DNA of 64,000 bases, taken from [Phialemoniopsis] sp. UDSM-2020 (lineage: Eukaryota > Ascomycota > Sordariomycetes > Thyridiales > Thyridiaceae). The stretch lies in contig JAEILZ010000004.1 in NCBI GenBank assembly GCA_018873225.1, forward strand, positions 2,480,001-2,544,000, given 5' to 3'. Positions 11,884 to 23,780 of the stretch are shown here, piece after piece. The position numbers were made by a program, and so were the translations under genes. Position 1 is the first letter of the stretch. Each line of letters opens with the position of its first letter. The notes under the pieces were generated by a model. It did not search any database, was not told the origin of the DNA, and saw only the letters and a program-made list of their open reading frames with translations.

Positions 11884-12143
11884 ATGCGAGGAGGCTGATG
11901 GGGCTCGAGGGAATGGTTGGACTTTTGGCAGCATGAGGCATCGCGCATTGCCCGACATATAGGGCCGCATTCATGATGAGGCGTCTAGGTATACCTTGGA
12001 ATTGAGAAAGCCCTCAGGTCAAAAAGGGTCGTGATCACAAAACAAAAGCTTGCCTTGCATGGCAAAGTGAAAAACTGGTGAAAAAAGTCCAGTACTGTGC
12101 ACAGATACTCAATTGCTCAGCAAAAGTTGTCGACTACATCTCT

Positions 12144-12818
12144 TTATATGATGCGCTGATAGTGCTTGCTGTCTGCTCCCTCAACAAAGGCCCGGATCTC
12201 ACAGTACTTGGCAAAGTCTTTGGACTTGGCAAACTCGGCGTGTTTCTCGACGGATTCAATGCCAGAAATCAGTACGAATTCTTCCTTGTCCTCGGCCTCC
12301 TTGTCTACCCTCCACCCGGAGCGAGCTTGGTGCGGGCTGACGAACTGCCGGTTGATGTCTCCGACCTCAGCGAACTTCTTTGCGAAAGCTTCTTTCTTCT
12401 CCTTGGTGATGAACAGCCGTCCGAGGCTGAGGATGGGACTCTTGAGAAGCGGGATGGTCCCGGTCTCTTGAGGACCCGAGAAAATCTCGTCGTTCAAGTG
12501 GAACAGGACTACCCCTTTCTCGCCTTCCAGCACGATATGGCTGGTCAGTTGCCCCATGAGCTTCTGATTGACGTCGCTTTGGATCCATTTCGTATGCGCC
12601 TCCACACTCTCCCAGGTTGCCGTGAACAGCATGACAGAAGGGTCTTCACGTTGCTGAAAGACCCAAGTTGCGAGTGCCTCGGTGCTCAGGGGCGAATCAG
12701 GGACATTTTCCCGACGCCATTGTACTTGGCTAGGCAATGTCCGTTGTAGGAGTGTGCGAACCTCAGGGGTCACAGCCCCGGCAAGGCAATGTAGTATTGC
12801 GATTTCCGTGACGGGCAT
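12144..12818 (-). CDS. Dimeric alpha/beta-barrel (ABM-like) protein
   Basis: A single-exon gene of 224 residues if started at MPVTEIAILHCLAG; an ATG 15 nt upstream (12833) is in frame and would add MKREI. The start, the internal WVFQQREDPSVMLFTATWES segment and the second part (FVLISGIESVEKHAEFAKS) look like two ferredoxin-like ABM half-repeats. Proteins of this fold act as small monooxygenases, heme-degrading enzymes or stress-responsive proteins; the sequence does not say which. No signal peptide or membrane segment is present. It is convergent with eL38, 260 nt away. Confidence 0.7.
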   Translation of the reverse strand: MPVTEIAILHCLAGAVTPEVRTLLQRTLPSQVQWRRENVPDSPLSTEALATWVFQQREDPSVMLFTATWESVEAHTKWIQSDVNQKLMGQLTSHIVLEGEKGVVLFHLNDEIFSGPQETGTIPLLKSPILSLGRLFITKEKKEAFAKKFAEVGDINRQFVSPHQARSGWRVDKEAEDKEEFVLISGIESVEKHAEFAKSKDFAKYCEIRAFVEGADSKHYQRII

Positions 12819-13269
12819 TATTTCTCTCTTCAAATGTCAAATAAGATCGTTTGGTTTGTTCAAAACTTCGTGTGAATGTTGGGTGTCAATAGCTGTTTGC
12901 TTGACTGCCTTCGTACTCGTGGGTTTCAGGAGCACGCGCTTTAATATGGTTCAACAGGCAGCTAAGTGCTTGCTAAGTGCGGGAGACGCCCGATTGAAAC
13001 ATGCTTATTCGCAACCTAAGCGGACCCATCTTCAGCTGCAAGCAACCCCAAACGGGAAAAAGCACCTACAAATGATTCCTGTAGCTGGCCGCTTACGTGT
13101 GAACGCTTCTTGCCTATCTGAGACTCGAAACATGATGCTCGAAGGCGTATGGAATAGAAACAAACCCATCATCACGATCGTCTGCGTCACCATAATGCTC
13201 GGGGGACGCTTTGTCTGATTATGAATTTTTACTATACCACCTTCTGTATTTCTGTGTGCTAACATATCA
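12819..13269. other. Intergenic, upstream of the ABM-like gene
   Basis: About 450 bases carry the promoter of the ABM-like gene and the 3' UTR of the M20 hydrolase gene. A plus-strand open frame that overlaps this stretch has no recognisable content. Confidence 0.4.
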
Positions 13270-14819
13270 CTATGATGCCCTTCGCTTGTCGAAGTCAACG
13301 ACTGACTGCAACAAAGCTTGAGTGCCGAGGGCGCTAGATAGAGACGTCGTATGAGCATTATTCGGTCAAAATCGGGTTGGGTTGTTGCACTTACCAGTCT
13401 TCCGGGCTACAGTACTCCTCGGGGTGGTGACTTACACCGTCCTTGCATGGGACGAATATCATGGTGGTCGGACACCATTTGCTGGTGTTCACACTGTCGT
13501 GGCCGGCTCCGCTCGTCATGTGAATCCAGCCATCTTCACCCACCAGGTCGGTGGCCACGCGTTCAACCGTCTCGACGCAGCTCTTGTCAAACTGAGTTGA
13601 CGAGGAGTCCGTATCCATGGTCCAGCTCATACGTACCCTCTCCTCGCCCGCAATGGCTTCAAAGGCGGTCATGCACCCCTCTTGCACCCGCTGGACAATC
13701 GCATTGTCTGGGTGGCGGATATCAAGAGTGAACGATGTCTCTGACGCCACCGTGTTTGTCGAGGAAGTCTGCGGTATCTTCAAGATGCCCGTGGAAGCCA
13801 ATGCACCGGCCTTCTTGGCAATGATATTGGAGATAGCAATCATTCGGGAAGCTGCCAGCAGCGGGTCCTGGCGCATATTCAGAGGAGTTGTGCCAGTGTG
13901 AGCGTCACGGCCCTGGAGATTGATGGTGAACCAGCGGTAGCCCTGGACGCTGTTTACGACGCCGATTCGCTTCTTCTGTTGCTGGAGGATGGGGCCTTGC
14001 TCAATGTGCAGCTCGAAATGGGCTCCCAAAGGATAGCCCTCGGGCGAGCAGGCAACGGAACCCAGCATGCCGTGTCTCTCCAATTCCGACTTGAGTGTTA
14101 TTGACGGGTCGAAGACGTCCTTGAGACCCCATGCTGCTTCACGGGAGATCACTCCGGCCCAAGCACTCGACGCCATCATGGATTTGGGGAATCGGGCACC
14201 CTCTTCGCTGGTGAGGTGTCAGCATTGTGGTCCACTGCTTCTTTCGGATTACCAGGCAACACTTACTTTGTCCAGTTCACGACGCCGACATCGAAATGTG
14301 TCTTATACCCGGCCTCTTTGAGTGTCCTCATGACCTCCACTCCAGCTAATACTCCCAGGATACCATCGTACCGCCCACCACGTGGCTGAGTGTCCAAATG
14401 GCTACCCATGGCCGTCATCGGTGCAGGAGACCCCGAACTTCCTGACTGACGAGCAAACATGTTTCCCATCTCATCTATGGTCATGTCGCAGCCAAGCGTC
14501 TCCATCTCCTTCGAGAACCAATGACGGACGCAAGCATCGTCATCAGACAGAGCCAATCGGGCCATGCCGGTCTCGGTGCCGCCCCTAACAATTCAAGTGT
14601 CAGCTGCGGTTTGATTCAAGGGCTTCCCAAGTGGGAACGTTACCTTCCATATCGATGGGCTGCTCCCCACTGGCAAGTATGGTGTAGCGTCTCCAGCAAG
14701 CGGTCTGCGTTGATCTTCAGCTCCGAAACCTGAGATCTGGAACTGAATGCTGCAGTAGATGGACGCTGTAAGGCCGGACGGCCCTCGACAACTCTCCGAG
14801 CGACGCGCCTTGCCCACAT
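13270..14819 (-). CDS. M20 amidohydrolase, N-carbamoyl-amino-acid hydrolase / allantoate deiminase type
   Basis: Metal-dependent amidohydrolase that cleaves the ureido (carbamoyl) group from N-carbamoyl amino acids, beta-ureidopropionate or allantoate. Exons: 14819-14644, 14584-14267, 14207-13395 and 13333-13270, giving 456 residues. Metal-binding landmarks are in order: His121 and Asp123 in GSHLDTQPRGGRYDG, the Glu pair in NEEGARFP, HIEQGP, GAGHDS, and the C-terminal HPEEY. The dimerisation segment with GRDAHTGTTPLNMRQDPL is typical of the hydantoinase/carbamoylase branch. The first 30 residues are Arg-rich and low in acids, so mitochondrial import is possible. The short last exon (ALGTQALLQSVVDFD) completes the usual C-terminal helix. 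The substrate is not decided by sequence alone. Confidence 0.9.
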
Positions 14820-16318
14820 GGTTGCTGTCGATCAGTAGTACAGGTGTCGTTTCAGAGCCCGAATGGGAAATCTAGGCTGCAAGTAAAGAGCAAGAGTCAA
14901 AGCAAATCTGTGCGAATCTTAAAGCCATATTCATCTGTGGTGTGGCGGGCTGGCCACTTGTCGCAACGCATCAGATATAACCTAGGGCCATGTTTCGAGA
15001 AGGCGCGCTTGAGTGAACATTTTGCGGGACGCCCTGCCGCGTCACGCAGACTCACCGTGAAGCTCAACTCAAATATATTTACATGGCATAGACTGTATAA
15101 GATACGTAGGTAGAGCCCTACCTACCTAGGTAGTGGCATAACCCTTTGTTGAGTGCCCTGGCGTCTGAGGAACATCGCCGTTCACAGTCAGTAGACCAGG
15201 GCCATTTCGCCGAGTCCACCTCATCGATCCTACTGCGTATACACCAGCCAGCCGGCGCGTCATCTGCTGTGCGTGCTCAAATGTATTGTACTTTTTCTCG
15301 CGGTACGAGCGGCCGGCTTCGGATGCGGTGCAACAAGTTGGGCATCTACCCGGGCGGGACTCGACGGTCATCACCCAGTGTTGAGGACGAGAGCTGCAGA
15401 TAGGATGGCTTTCACTGCCTGGATGGGATCTAGCGTGATGCGGCACCCGACGCTTGTACTCTTGAGGATGTGTATACATGCAAGCCTCCTGCAGGCACTT
15501 GACAACCCCTCTCCCAGATAGAAGCAGACTCCTGCAACCTTTGGAAAATGAAGGTGTGTGGATGGTATGGTTTTGAGGTGAAGGTCGGTCTCACCTCGAT
15601 GCTTGGGATCGATGTCAGACTGGGTGACCTATTCCGGCACTAATAAAACCCCCCCGCGCGCACGGTGAGAGGCCCGGCAGGCCGGAGGCTCTTCCAGAAG
15701 AATGGGGGTCGGGTGTTTGCGATCTGCCCTGCAGCTCCAATCATGTCGGTGCTGAAAAAACTGACCACCCCTGTCGATGACCGATGTCCGCCCTGCAAGT
15801 CCCCTCCTTGTCCCCCATGCACCCCTGTCCAATTTCCAGGTCAGGTTCTCGTCGCATGCGAAAAGTCCATCGCGTCCTACTTTAGTGAAAGCGGGAAAGG
15901 AGGTAAGACGATATATCTTTTTGTTTCCCCTCGTGTGCCGCTCTCTCCTCCTTCTTGGCCAATTGCGTTTTCCCGGCCTGCCTTCTGTCAACTTCACCGC
16001 TTCTCAAGTACTAAACACTCAGCTGTCCATCGCAAGCCTCCTAAAAATATTTGGCCGACCTGCCCCCTGTCTCGCCTCTCCTTCGAGCACTTAGACGGCG
16101 GCCTCTCGTGCGACATACGTAACCCACGATAAGCCACACGGCTACCACTATCCGTTTCATTACAATCACAGTGCAGTGGAATCTGCCGATCGCGGACGCG
16201 GCCCCTCCCTTCTGGCGACGTCAATAATAGCTCGATCGAACCCCGTGCTGTCGACCGTGTGCCCCGGAAACTTTAAAAGCATAGGGTACGGCCTGCTAGT
16301 CGACACCAACCCCAGACC
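14820..16318. other. 1.5-kb intergenic region between M20 hydrolase and mevalonate kinase
   Basis: Divergent promoters of the two flanking genes. Several short open frames occur on both strands around 15.1-16.2 kb, but none shows a family signature, a consistent splice structure or a signal peptide. A run of C followed by GCGCGC lies near 15,651. I support no gene here. Confidence 0.4.
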
Positions 16319-17867
16319 ATGACGAATTTGGTCAATGGCATCCATAAGGATGTTGACAAGCTGCACATCAATGGTAACGGCGTCCCCAAGGAATCGAATC
16401 CACGCGCAAAAATGATGCGCAAGCAATCCAGCCCCATGATGCCGGCCTTTATGGTCTCGGCGCCGGGCAAGGTTATCGTCTTCGGCGAACATTCAGTCGT
16501 GCACGGCAAGGTATGTGGGAAGTTCGCAGACCTCGAGAGGATCAGTGCGCGGGCATTAGAATCAAGCTGACACAACATAGGCTGCGATAGCTGCTGCCGT
16601 CTCTATGCGATCATACCTCCTCGTCACGACACTGTCCAAGTCAAAGAGGACCGTCTCACTGAGATTTCCCGACATCGACCTATTCCACACGTGGAACATC
16701 GACGAGCTGCCATGGGAGGCCTTCTCCGACCCCGCGAAGAAGAAGTACTACTATGATCTCGTTACCGAGATCGACAAGGACCTTTTTGCCGCGATACAAC
16801 CGTTTCTGGTCAACATCTCTCCCGACAAGTCCGAACACGAGCGCAAAGTACACCAGAGCTCGGCGTCGTCATTCCTCTATATGTTCATGTCATTAGCAAA
16901 CCAGAAATTCCCAGGCTGCGTATACACACTGCGTTCGACCATCCCCCTAGGTGCCGGTCTAGGAAGTAGTGCTTCTATCGCAGTCTGCCAGGCGGCTGCT
17001 CTCCTACTTCAACTTCGGACACTGTCCGGCCCCCACCCCGACCAGCCTCCAGAGGAAGCCCGCCTACAGGTCGAGAGGATCAACAGGTGGGCTTTCGTTG
17101 GGGAGATGTGCATACACGGAAACCCGTCCGGAGTCGATAATGCCGTTTCCACCCAGGGCAAGGCCGTTGTATTCCAAAGGACAGACTACAGCAAACCACC
17201 AGCTGTGAAGCCGCTCTGGGATTTTCCCGAGCTTCCCCTCCTGATCGTCGACACCAAGCAACCCAAGTCTACCGCGCACGAGGTAGCAAAGGTTGGGACG
17301 CTCAAGAACGCCCACCCGAAAATGGTGGGTTCTATCCTGGATGCCATGGACAAGGTCACACAAACTGCAGCGGCGACGATAGCAGACGATGAGTTCGATA
17401 ACGAGGACTACGAGAGCTTGAGGAAGGTTGGAGAGCTCATGACTGTTAATCATGGTCTCCTGGTGGCTCTTGGTGTGTCACATCCACGACTGGAGCGAGT
17501 GCGCGAGCTGGTTGATCATGAAGGTATTGGATGGACCAAGCTTACGGGCGCAGGAGGAGGCGGCTGCTCTATCACTCTGATGAAGCCTGATGTACCGAGA
17601 AGCAAGCTTGCCAAGCTAGAGCAGCAGCTGGAGGATGAGGGCTACGCCAAGTTCGAGACGACGCTTGGTGGAGATGGTGTTGGCGTTCTTTGGCCGGCCG
17701 TCCTAAGGAATGGCATGGACGACGATGAAGAAGGGGGTATGGAGATCGACGTGGAGAAATTTTTGAACGCACCTGGCATTGAGGGTGTGGAGCAGCTCGT
17801 TGGTGTACAAGGGGGCGATGGAGGTGAGCGTGAGGGCTGGAAGTTTTGGAGGGTCGAAAGCCAGTGA
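16319..17867 (+). CDS. ERG12: Mevalonate kinase
   Basis: ATP-dependent GHMP kinase that phosphorylates mevalonate, an early committed step toward isopentenyl diphosphate, farnesyl and geranylgeranyl diphosphate, sterols and dolichol. Exons: 16319-16510 and 16581-17867, giving 492 residues. Family motifs are present: the N-terminal APGKVIVFGEHSVVHGKAA, the ATP-binding PLGAGLGSSASIAV at about residues 186-199, the ESxxHGNPSGVD-type block (HGNPSGVDNAVS), and TGAGGGGCSITL near residue 385. The first 44 residues are a polar leader ahead of the kinase fold. The downstream neighbour on the same strand encodes the prenyltransferase alpha subunit, which uses the end products of this pathway. Confidence 0.95.
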
Positions 17868-18377
17868 GCGGACTTGACAATTGGAGAAAGCCAACCCGGA
17901 CAGGGGCTTTCAAGGAATACGGCGGGATGGGACACGGCTCGGAACAAACAAAATGGTAACAAACAAGAGGTGGGCATAATTGAGGTCCAATACTTTTGGC
18001 TGTACTATTTTTTACTACCGGAGGGATTCTAGAGCAAGCAGGAGTTGTCTCGGGGAGACAACAAGTACTGCGACATCTAGACTAGCTATGTACCTTGCGG
18101 TAACATCTACTAATTCAATTAATTGGTTAATAAGAGACCATTTTAACCCTGCAGAAGATCGGGATGCTGCAAACCATCTGACGGTGGTGTTTGTTTGCTT
18201 GCTGCTTCGTATTGTTGTCTTGATATTGTTCCTCGACTCGGCAAGTCCCCCTGTCAAAGTAAATTATGGGGAGCTCGACCGATAGAGAAGTTTGTATGTG
18301 GGGGAGCCGTGATGGCACTTTGAGGTCAACATTTAAACCCCACCACCTTCCAAACGCCGCCCTCGCTGAGAGCAGCC
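17868..18377. other. Intergenic, between mevalonate kinase and RAM2-like genes
   Basis: About 510 bases of AT-richer sequence hold the mevalonate kinase 3' UTR and the promoter of the next gene on the same strand. No gene seen. Confidence 0.45.
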
Positions 18378-20186
18378 ATGCCACCAAAAGGAAAGGTAGC
18401 TTCGAGGCCAAAGGAATCCGAAGGTAAGTGAGGTTGCTTCTCTTTATCTACAGCTCATTATGTATTTATTGAGCGTGATGCCTTGCCACAAGCTCGGAGG
18501 ATAGCTCCGAAAGTATCAAGCACATGAGCTGACTTTCTCTCCATCGACTCTAGCGAAAGGAGCCGCACCGCCGCCGCCCAGCACTATCAACGAGCGCTCA
18601 CAGCAGCGTTTCGAGCAGACCCAGCCCTTCCACAAGTCCCTCCAGGAAGTCGGCCCCAGCGGCCTCTCGCCCGCCGACCGCAACGCCTGGGCCAGCGCCC
18701 ATCTTGTGCGTTCTGCCGCCGCCTCGTCCGGCCGCGGGAGCAAGCTCGGCAACAAGGCCCAGCGCGACCTCTGGCGGCATGTCAACGAGGCCAGCCTGCC
18801 CATCCGGACACTGAAGAAGCGCACGCACCCACAACAGCAGCAAGGGCCTGTCACCGTCTCGTCAGCTCCTACCCAGTGGGGCCGCGACCGATCCGGCCGC
18901 GACGTCGGCGAGTACACGCCGGAGCAGTTTGAGCAGCGGACCGCGCGCCGGCTGCACCTGACGGCGCTCGAGATCGCGCACCGCGCCTTCCTGGACAAGA
19001 GGGAGCGGGCGCGCAGGGGCGCAACGGACCCGGACACGGGCGAAGCCACAACGATCAGCGACGAGGAGCTCGAGGAGGAAAGCTTGAGGCGCAGAGAGAT
19101 GGCGGAGCTGAATGCGGAGTTGTACGGCCTAAGGGCGGATCCCTACGCGCAGGACCCGGCGTGGGACGACGTGGTGCCCATACCGCAGCAGGACCCGGAG
19201 GAGGCACTCGCTGCTATTGCTTACCCCGAGGACTATGCTGAAGGTATTGCGCCTACCAAGAAAGGAACGAGTTGCATAGGGGCCTTGGCTGACATTTCTC
19301 TATAGCGATTGGGTACCTCAGGGCCGTCATGGTCAAGCAGGAGTGCTCCCCACGGTGCCTGAAGCTCACCGAGCACATCATCTCGATGAACCCGGCGCAC
19401 TACACCGTGTGGCTCTACCGCTTCTCCATCATCGCGGCGCTCGACCTCTCCATCCCGGACGAGCTTAAGTGGCTCAACGTGGTTGCCCTCATCTTCCTCA
19501 AGAACTACCAGATCTGGCACCACCGCCAGCAGCTCATGGACCAGTACTACCCGCAGATCAAGGACGACACCGACAAAGTCGCCGAGGTCGCCGCCTCCGA
19601 GACCGAGTTCCTGACGGCCATGCTCGTCGAGGACACAAAGAACTACCACGTCTGGTCGTACCGACAGTACCTAGTGCGCAAGCTAGGCAATTGGACCGCG
19701 CAGGAGCTCGCCGCCACGGAGAAGCTCATCGCCGACGACGTGCGCAACAACTCGGCCTGGTCCCACCGCTTCTTCCTCGTCTTCTCGGACCCAAAGACGA
19801 CGACGCCCGGGTCGCACGCAACAGAGCGTGACGCGGCCGTCCCCGACGAGATCGTCGATCGCGAAATTCAGTACGCGCAGGACAAGATACTGCTGGCGCC
19901 GCAGAACCAGAGCCCCTGGAACTACCTCAAGGGCGTGCTGGTCAAGGGCGGGCGCGGCACGGCCTCGGTGCAGGAGTTCGTTGAGCAGTTTGTTAAGAAC
20001 ATCGGTGAGGGGGAGGATAAGGAGGATGTCAAGAGCACGCACGCGCTGGACATGCTGGCCGAGATCCACGCCGAAAAGGGGGAGAATGACAAGGCCGAGA
20101 CGTGCCTGAGGAGACTGGCTGAGAAGTGGGATCGCATCCGTGCGGGATACTGGGAGTATAGGAGAAGGGGGTTGTCGAGTAAATAG
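18378..20186 (+). CDS. RAM2: Farnesyltransferase / geranylgeranyltransferase-I alpha subunit, N-terminally extended
   Basis: Shared alpha subunit of the two CaaX prenyltransferases; with a beta subunit it attaches farnesyl or geranylgeranyl to Ras, Rho and pheromone precursors. Exons: 18378-18423, 18554-19243 and 19306-20186, giving 538 residues. Residues 246 onward form the alpha-solenoid, with PPTA repeats in NPAHYTVWLYRFSII, KNYQIWHHRQQL, KNYHVWSYRQYL, NNSAWSHRFFL and NQSPWNYLKG. Ahead of it lies an extra region of roughly 215 residues, charged and low in hydrophobics (RRREMAELNAELYG, QQQQ). Most family members are about 330-350 residues, so the extension is unusual. It is open through exon 2 with no need for another intron. 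A fused neighbouring gene or a wrong start cannot be ruled out. Confidence 0.9.
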
Positions 20187-20721
20187 AGCAGCTTATGGGT
20201 TTTTTGGACTTTATACCTACAAGCCAACGGGAAGAATTACATCTCATCATCATAAGGGGTTGCACATTACAATGTGTCAGAGTTGGCTAAATCTTTCATT
20301 TGTCTTGCTACGTAGTGACCTTTTGATGCCCATCCATCTCGTCATCCGCAAGAGCCTGATCTACGGCTCGTTTAATTTCCCAAGTAGTGGTATCTCCTTC
20401 TCCTTCCTCGCGTTGGTCGACGAGGTAATCTGCCCTCATAGCCCACAGCCCGAGTTCGGGCTGACTGTTATACAATTCGTGTTTTGATAAGCCCGCTAGT
20501 AGGACGTTGCTACCAGCTTGGCGATCGAATGAGGCTCGGTGGCCTCTTGTAGTAATGGCCGTGGTGTCTGGTATACAAGTAGCGGTATGCCGCTCTTCGT
20601 CCTCATGCTATGCTCGACAAGGAGCAATCGTGATATATCGCGTTCCTCTGACTCGGCGAAATCAAATCCTCGAAGTCCGGCACGACGATGCCGTTCCGAT
20701 AATCCTTTCCTTCCCATCCCT
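20187..20721. other. Intergenic, convergent 3' regions
   Basis: Some 535 bases separate the stops of the prenyltransferase and Mtr2 genes and should contain both 3' UTRs. No gene or motif recognised. Confidence 0.45.
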
Positions 20722-21393
20722 TCACAGGGCTCTGAAGTTTTGACTCATAATCAACCAGTGCTTCAAGCCCCTGGGCGCCTTGGGCCCGACCGCGTCCCAG
20801 TTGGGCACCAGCACAAAGACCTCGTTGAAGGTGCTCCGGGGCGCCTCCTTACTCGCCCCGTACTGCACCCACCCCGTGACCTGCACGACGACCGAGACGC
20901 GGCTCGCCGCGGCCGTGGCGGCTGCCGCCGCGCCCCTGCCCCGCGAGGGCCCCTGCGGCGGCTCGTTGGCGAGCAGGTGGTCCGGGCAGGCGACGCGGAA
21001 GTCCGGGTTAACGACCTGCGCGTCGAACCCTTCGACCTCGTAGCGCGCGCGCTCACCACCGCCGCTGCGGCCGCTGGTGCCCTGCTGGCCGCCGTGCTTG
21101 TTAAGCAGGGCCTCGAGCTCGGAGGGCCCGCCGGCGAGGTGCAGGCCGTTGGCGGAGAGGTCCGACTTGACGCCGGCGGCGGCGTACTTTGCGTTGCTGT
21201 CGACGTAGAAGCCCGCGAGGGGCTTCTTGTCGTTGAGGGCGCCGTAGTACCAGTCTATAAAGGTCTGAGCGGCTGTTTTTGGACGTGTGTTAGCGGGATG
21301 AGGTTTGGAGAGTGTGAGATAGAGGGTTTGGGGTGATGAGTTACCTTCAGCCGTGATCTTGACCTGCAGTTCTTCTGATGAGGCACTCGCCAT
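20722..21393 (-). CDS. MTR2: mRNA export factor Mtr2 (NTF2-like)
   Basis: NTF2-fold partner of Mex67; the heterodimer carries mRNA through nuclear pores. Exons: 21393-21345 and 21272-20722, giving 199 residues. The N-terminus AAQTFIDWYYGALNDKKPL, the central YEVEGFDAQVVNPDF, the beta strands VSVVVQVTGWVQYG and the end FVLVPNWDAV...KHWLIMSQNFRAL follow the Mtr2 pattern. An Ala/Arg/Gly-rich loop (RGRGAAAAATAAASR) between strands is longer than usual and its codons are very GC-rich. Intron 1 has a GTAACT donor and AACAG acceptor. It shares a 570-nt divergent promoter with mitochondrial MetRS. Confidence 0.85.
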   Translation of the reverse strand: MASASSEELQVKITAEGNSSPQTLYLTLSKPHPANTRPKTAAQTFIDWYYGALNDKKPLAGFYVDSNAKYAAAGVKSDLSANGLHLAGGPSELEALLNKHGGQQGTSGRSGGGERARYEVEGFDAQVVNPDFRVACPDHLLANEPPQGPSRGRGAAAAATAAASRVSVVVQVTGWVQYGASKEAPRSTFNEVFVLVPNWDAVGPKAPRGLKHWLIMSQNFRAL

Positions 21394-21963
21394 TTTGAGG
21401 CTATTGTCCAGTATCAAGCTTGACGGTGGTGCTAATAAAGCGTGGCCGATGATAGGGTGTGGAGGGCAGCCTGCTCTTGAGGGTTTGTAGTCGATGAAAC
21501 CACACTCAGGTGCTGGTTGCAAAATGGCAGTGGCAAGACTGCAGTTAAAGCGAGAGTCGCCGTCTTGTGTGACAAGTGAAATAAATGAAGAAAAAGTCGT
21601 TGAGACTGAAGTGAGAGATTCAAGGTCAGATATATGAACTGCACAAAGTCTCTCAAGGCGCGTGCTGGTGAATACCTTGGGTGAAACCAGATTTAGGCCT
21701 CGAATCGTACAGTGCAGGCAGCAGCTCCAGCCTTGAATGGATGCCTGGCGGGCCTGTTCTTGTAGTGGTGAATAGCGTGCCTGAAAGCCAGTTTGCTTAG
21801 CGTCATTCGCTGTAATCAGCCAGGAGACTGGCTACACAGTTATCACGATGACGAATTCGCACCCAGCTTTATCTGCAATTATTTGGACCGGCGATCACCA
21901 GATTTCCATAGCTTCACCCAGCATCCCTCCTTTGAAGCTGTCGCAAACACCATAACAGGGCCA
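21394..21963. promoter_or_regulatory. Divergent promoter of MTR2 and mitochondrial MetRS genes
   Basis: The 570 bases between two start codons contain both promoters. I found no assignable site. Confidence 0.4.
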
Positions 21964-23780
21964 ATGGAGCTTTTGATAGCTTCTCGTAGGCTATCGGGCC
22001 TACGGGGCGCCGCTCTTCGAAGGTCGCGCTGGGTATGTCCCTCTTGTACCCATGGTAATAGCTTTGCGCGCCGGTTCAAGAGCGACGGAGCGCAATCATC
22101 AAAGCCATACTATGTCACCACTCCAATCTTCTACGTCAATGCGGGTATGTTCGATACAATGATAGGGACAGGTGGACTTCGCTTTGTGCTAGATGCTGAC
22201 AAGCTGAAGCCCCTCATATTGGGCACATGTACACAATGGTCTTGACCGACGTCCTGAAGCGCTGGCAGACGCTCAAGGGCAACAAGGCTCTCCTGTGTAC
22301 AGGTACCGATGAGCACGGCATGAAGGTCCAGCGCGCTGCGGCTCTCGAAGATATGCCGCCCAAACAGTTCTGCGACGCCAATGCAGCCACCTTCCGAGAC
22401 CTAGCGCAGCGGTCGAATCTCGACAACGACTTCTTCATTCGCACAACAGACCCAGACCATGCCGATGCGGTAAGGCACTTTTGGTTCCTCCTTCGTGAAA
22501 AGGGGTACATATACGAGTCCAAACATGAGGGTTGGTACTGTGTTAGCGATGAGACGTTCTACCCGGAATCGATGATTGAAAGACGGGTTGCGCCGATGAC
22601 CGGCAAGGTGCACATGGCATCGATCGAGTCCGGCAATGCGGTCGAGTGGACGGAGGAGAAGAACTATCACTTTAGGATGACTGCTTTGAAGGACCGGCTT
22701 CTCGACTTCTACAAGGAAAATCCGGAGTGGGTAGTGCCTGCGACGAGGATGAACGAGGTGGTGCACTGGGTCACCAACAACCTTGAAGACTTATCGATAT
22801 CGCGACCAGTCAGCAGGCTAGACTGGGGAATCTCCGTGCCCGACGACCCGGATCAAACCATCTACGTTTGGGTGGATGCCCTAATCAACTACTTGACCAA
22901 GGCTGGCTTCCCAGGATGGACGCCAGGGCGAGAGCAGGAAGGCGGGTGGCCTGCGGATGTTCATGTCATAGGCAAGGACATCTTGAGGTTTCATTGTGTG
23001 TACTGGCCAGCGCTGCTCCTGGCTCTGGACCTGCCCCTGCCCAAGCGCATTCTGAGCCATGCTCATTGGACACTGGGCAGGAAAAAGATGTCCAAGTCGA
23101 TCGGAAATGTGGTCAACCCCTTTTTCGCCATCGACAGGTGGGGCGTTGACCCCATGCGATACTTCTTGATCCACGATGGAGGCATTGCGCAGGATTCAGA
23201 CTACGAGAATACGTACATCGTAGAGAGGTATAAGAAGGGGCTACAATGGGGGCTTGGAAACCTCCTGGGGAGGATAACGCGGCCAAAGTTGTGGAACGTG
23301 AGGGAAGCAGTCGAAGCTGCGAACGATGGGGCACTCATCCGAGTCACGGACAGTCGAGGTCTCCTTGGGCCCCAGAACGATGTATTGGAACAGGTGGCCG
23401 AGAAAGCATCTGTTCGCATGGATGCGCTTGACCCGGGCGCTGCACTCCGGACGGTCATGGATGCGGTCTTTGAAACCAACAAATTCATCCAAGCAGCTGC
23501 TCCCTGGGACTTGGCAAAGCAGCCGGGCGACGAGAAGCGCGCCGAGCTGCAGCTGACAGTCTATACAGCGGCCGAGTCGCTGAGGATCGTCGGCATTCTC
23601 CTGCAGCCTTTCATGCCCGAGAAGGCAGCTGAGCTTCTCGACGTGCTCGGTGTGCCCGCTGAGAACAGGACATTCGCCCATGCAAGGATGGGAGCAGACT
23701 TTGACTATGGCAAGCCGCTCAGGAGTCCGGGCAAGGGGGCGCTGGACGGTTTGTTCCCGCCGCTCCCTGTGGAGACGTGA
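21964..23780 (+). CDS. MSM1: Mitochondrial methionyl-tRNA synthetase
   Basis: Class I aminoacyl-tRNA synthetase that charges mitochondrial tRNA with methionine. Exons: 21964-22144 and 22210-23780, giving 583 residues. The intron falls just before the HIGH motif (residues 63-66, in AAPHIGHMYTMV). The KMSKS loop is at residues 353-357 (RKKMSKSIGNVVNPFFA), and the WVDALINYLT and DILRFHCVYWPALL blocks are typical. The first 45 residues are Arg/Ser-rich and nearly free of acids (MELLIASRRLSGLRG...), a clear mitochondrial presequence. The anticodon-binding helical domain closes the protein. Its length matches Msm1 rather than the larger cytosolic enzyme. Confidence 0.95.

Noticed and set aside
12078..12749. 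223-codon plus-strand open frame
   Set aside because: Complete overlap with the ABM-like gene on the other strand, which has recognisable half-repeats.
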